Assembly (NCBI GenBank): GCA_002189035.1 | Contig: NEEC01000278.1 | Span: 1-20,252, forward strand | Source: Utricularia gibba | Lineage: Eukaryota; Streptophyta; Magnoliopsida; Lamiales; Lentibulariaceae | Direction: 5' to 3' | DNA length: 20,252 nt | In this document: one piece after another, positions 19,994-20,252 of the stretch | Layout of the letters: each line of letters begins with the position of its first letter | Position numbering within the stretch: position 1 is the first letter of the stretch | Made by a program: the position numbers and the translations under genes | Notes under the pieces: model-generated | Database searches by the model: none | What the model saw: only the letters and a program-made list of their open reading frames with translations | What the model was told of the DNA's origin: nothing

Positions 19994-20252
19994 TTTATAC
20001 TTGAGCAGGCGGTCTTTGGGTGCACCTGGAACGGGACAAAGTAAGTTTGGCTTGCACGAGAGTTAGTTGTAGTCCGGCAAATAAAGTGATGTATTTATTA
20101 TCGTTCGGTTTTCGGGGTGCCTACATGGTTTTTCAAGGAACCGCTTCTCGTTTTGTGGCGGCCAGTCTCGCTGGGAACTTGGTCCTTGACCCGATTCTGT
20201 ATGGCTCATGAGGTCAACTGGATGCAAATCGATTAAAAAAAATGATGCATTT

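Larger units (their letters stand above)
1..20252. repeat. Tandem satellite array, ~313-316 bp monomer, ~65 copies
   Basis: The whole window is head-to-tail copies of one monomer. The word tttatac, followed by TTGAGCAGG (family A) or ATGAGGAGG (family B), recurs at 251, 551, 860, 1169, 1480, 1792, 2102, 2415, 2728, 3038, 3352, 3663 and so on to 19994. Intervals are mostly 310-316 bp outside 5859-11137. All copies share one orientation, there is no spacer between them, and both window ends cut a monomer. Short open frames appear on both strands in nearly every unit. They are periodic shadows: one-base indels shift their frame from copy to copy and each ends within about one monomer. This is known behaviour of eukaryotic satellite DNA. 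A subrepeat array inside a ribosomal intergenic spacer is an alternative, but no rRNA sequence is present to support it. The strand is arbitrary. Confidence 0.97.
11138..20252. repeat. Regular family-A domain
   Basis: Units start at 11138, 11448, 11761, 12075, 12390, 12701, 13013, 13327, 13639, 13953, 14265, 14578, 14892, 15204, 15515, 15827, 16142, 16456, 16771, 17082, 17395, 17707, 18021, 18335, 18647, 18766, 19080, 19394, 19694 and 19994. Except for 18647, 19394 and 19694, spacing is 310-315 bp. Variation is mostly one-base loss in short runs plus a few recurrent variants: GGAACGCTT for GGAACCGCTT, GCATTTCTTT for GCATTTGTTT, and GTCGGC for GTCCGGC in the run 17707-18440. No B unit is present. 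I see nothing other than satellite in these 9 kb. Confidence 0.95.

Noticed and set aside
1818-20211. Recurrent 60-100-residue open frames on both strands, for example a peptide beginning MHLERDKGN once per unit
   Set aside because: They are the periodic translation of the satellite. The same peptide returns wherever the frame happens to stay open, one-base indels switch it between frames, both strands give equally long frames, every copy stops within about one monomer, and the usual start is GTG in a fixed repeat word. I see no ribosome-binding or other gene context and no recognisable domain.
1-20252. CRISPR array
   Set aside because: Repeats are over 300 bp and abut with no unique spacers between them.
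1-20252. Strict higher-order repeat organisation of the whole array
   Set aside because: Shared-variant distances of ten units (left), four units (3975-5700) and 5, 6, 8 and 1 units (right) do not agree on a period. Only local duplications can be supported.
1-20252. Telomere repeats, rRNA segments or a replication-origin consensus within the array
   Set aside because: I saw no short G-rich telomeric repeat, no rRNA-like sequence, and no convincing ARS-type consensus beyond ordinary AT-rich words.

Overview
The window is one uninterrupted head-to-tail satellite DNA array. A monomer of about 313-316 bp repeats roughly 65 times in a single orientation, and both window ends fall inside a monomer, so the array continues beyond the window on both sides. 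I find no protein gene, tRNA, rRNA, transposon or CRISPR that I can support. Long single-family tandem arrays of this kind point to a eukaryote (pericentromeric, subtelomeric or other heterochromatin, or possibly a spacer array). I do not recognise the family and cannot name the lineage. The monomer is about 44% GC by hand count and CpG is close to expectation, which argues mildly against a genome where this DNA has long been CpG-methylated.

Layout, using the word tttatac as the unit start. (1) 1-3662: mixed domain with two diverged monomer families, A (tttatacTTGAGCAGG) and B (tttatacATGAGGAGG), plus A/B chimeras. (2) 3663-5858: regular family-A units, with one small B-type patch at 5422-5441. 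(3) 5859-11137: disrupted domain in which normal A units alternate with internally deleted, partly duplicated and word-scrambled units. (4) 11138-20252: about 29 regular A units of 310-315 bp, interrupted by one 119-bp remnant (18647-18765) and two 300-bp units (19394-19993).

The most informative structural observation is that the A monomer is itself an old dimer. Seven word pairs occur in the same order in its two halves at offsets of 150-159 bp, so the ancestral unit was probably about 157 bp, close to nucleosome length. Each A monomer also carries a 50-bp segment with five 6-bp palindromes, including CACGTG within GTCACGTG. Much unit-to-unit variation consists of one-base changes in short homopolymers, as expected of long-read consensus error. 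The scrambled domain should therefore be checked against raw reads before any biological reading. Several variants, however, are linked over 100 bp or shared by units kilobases apart, and these look real.
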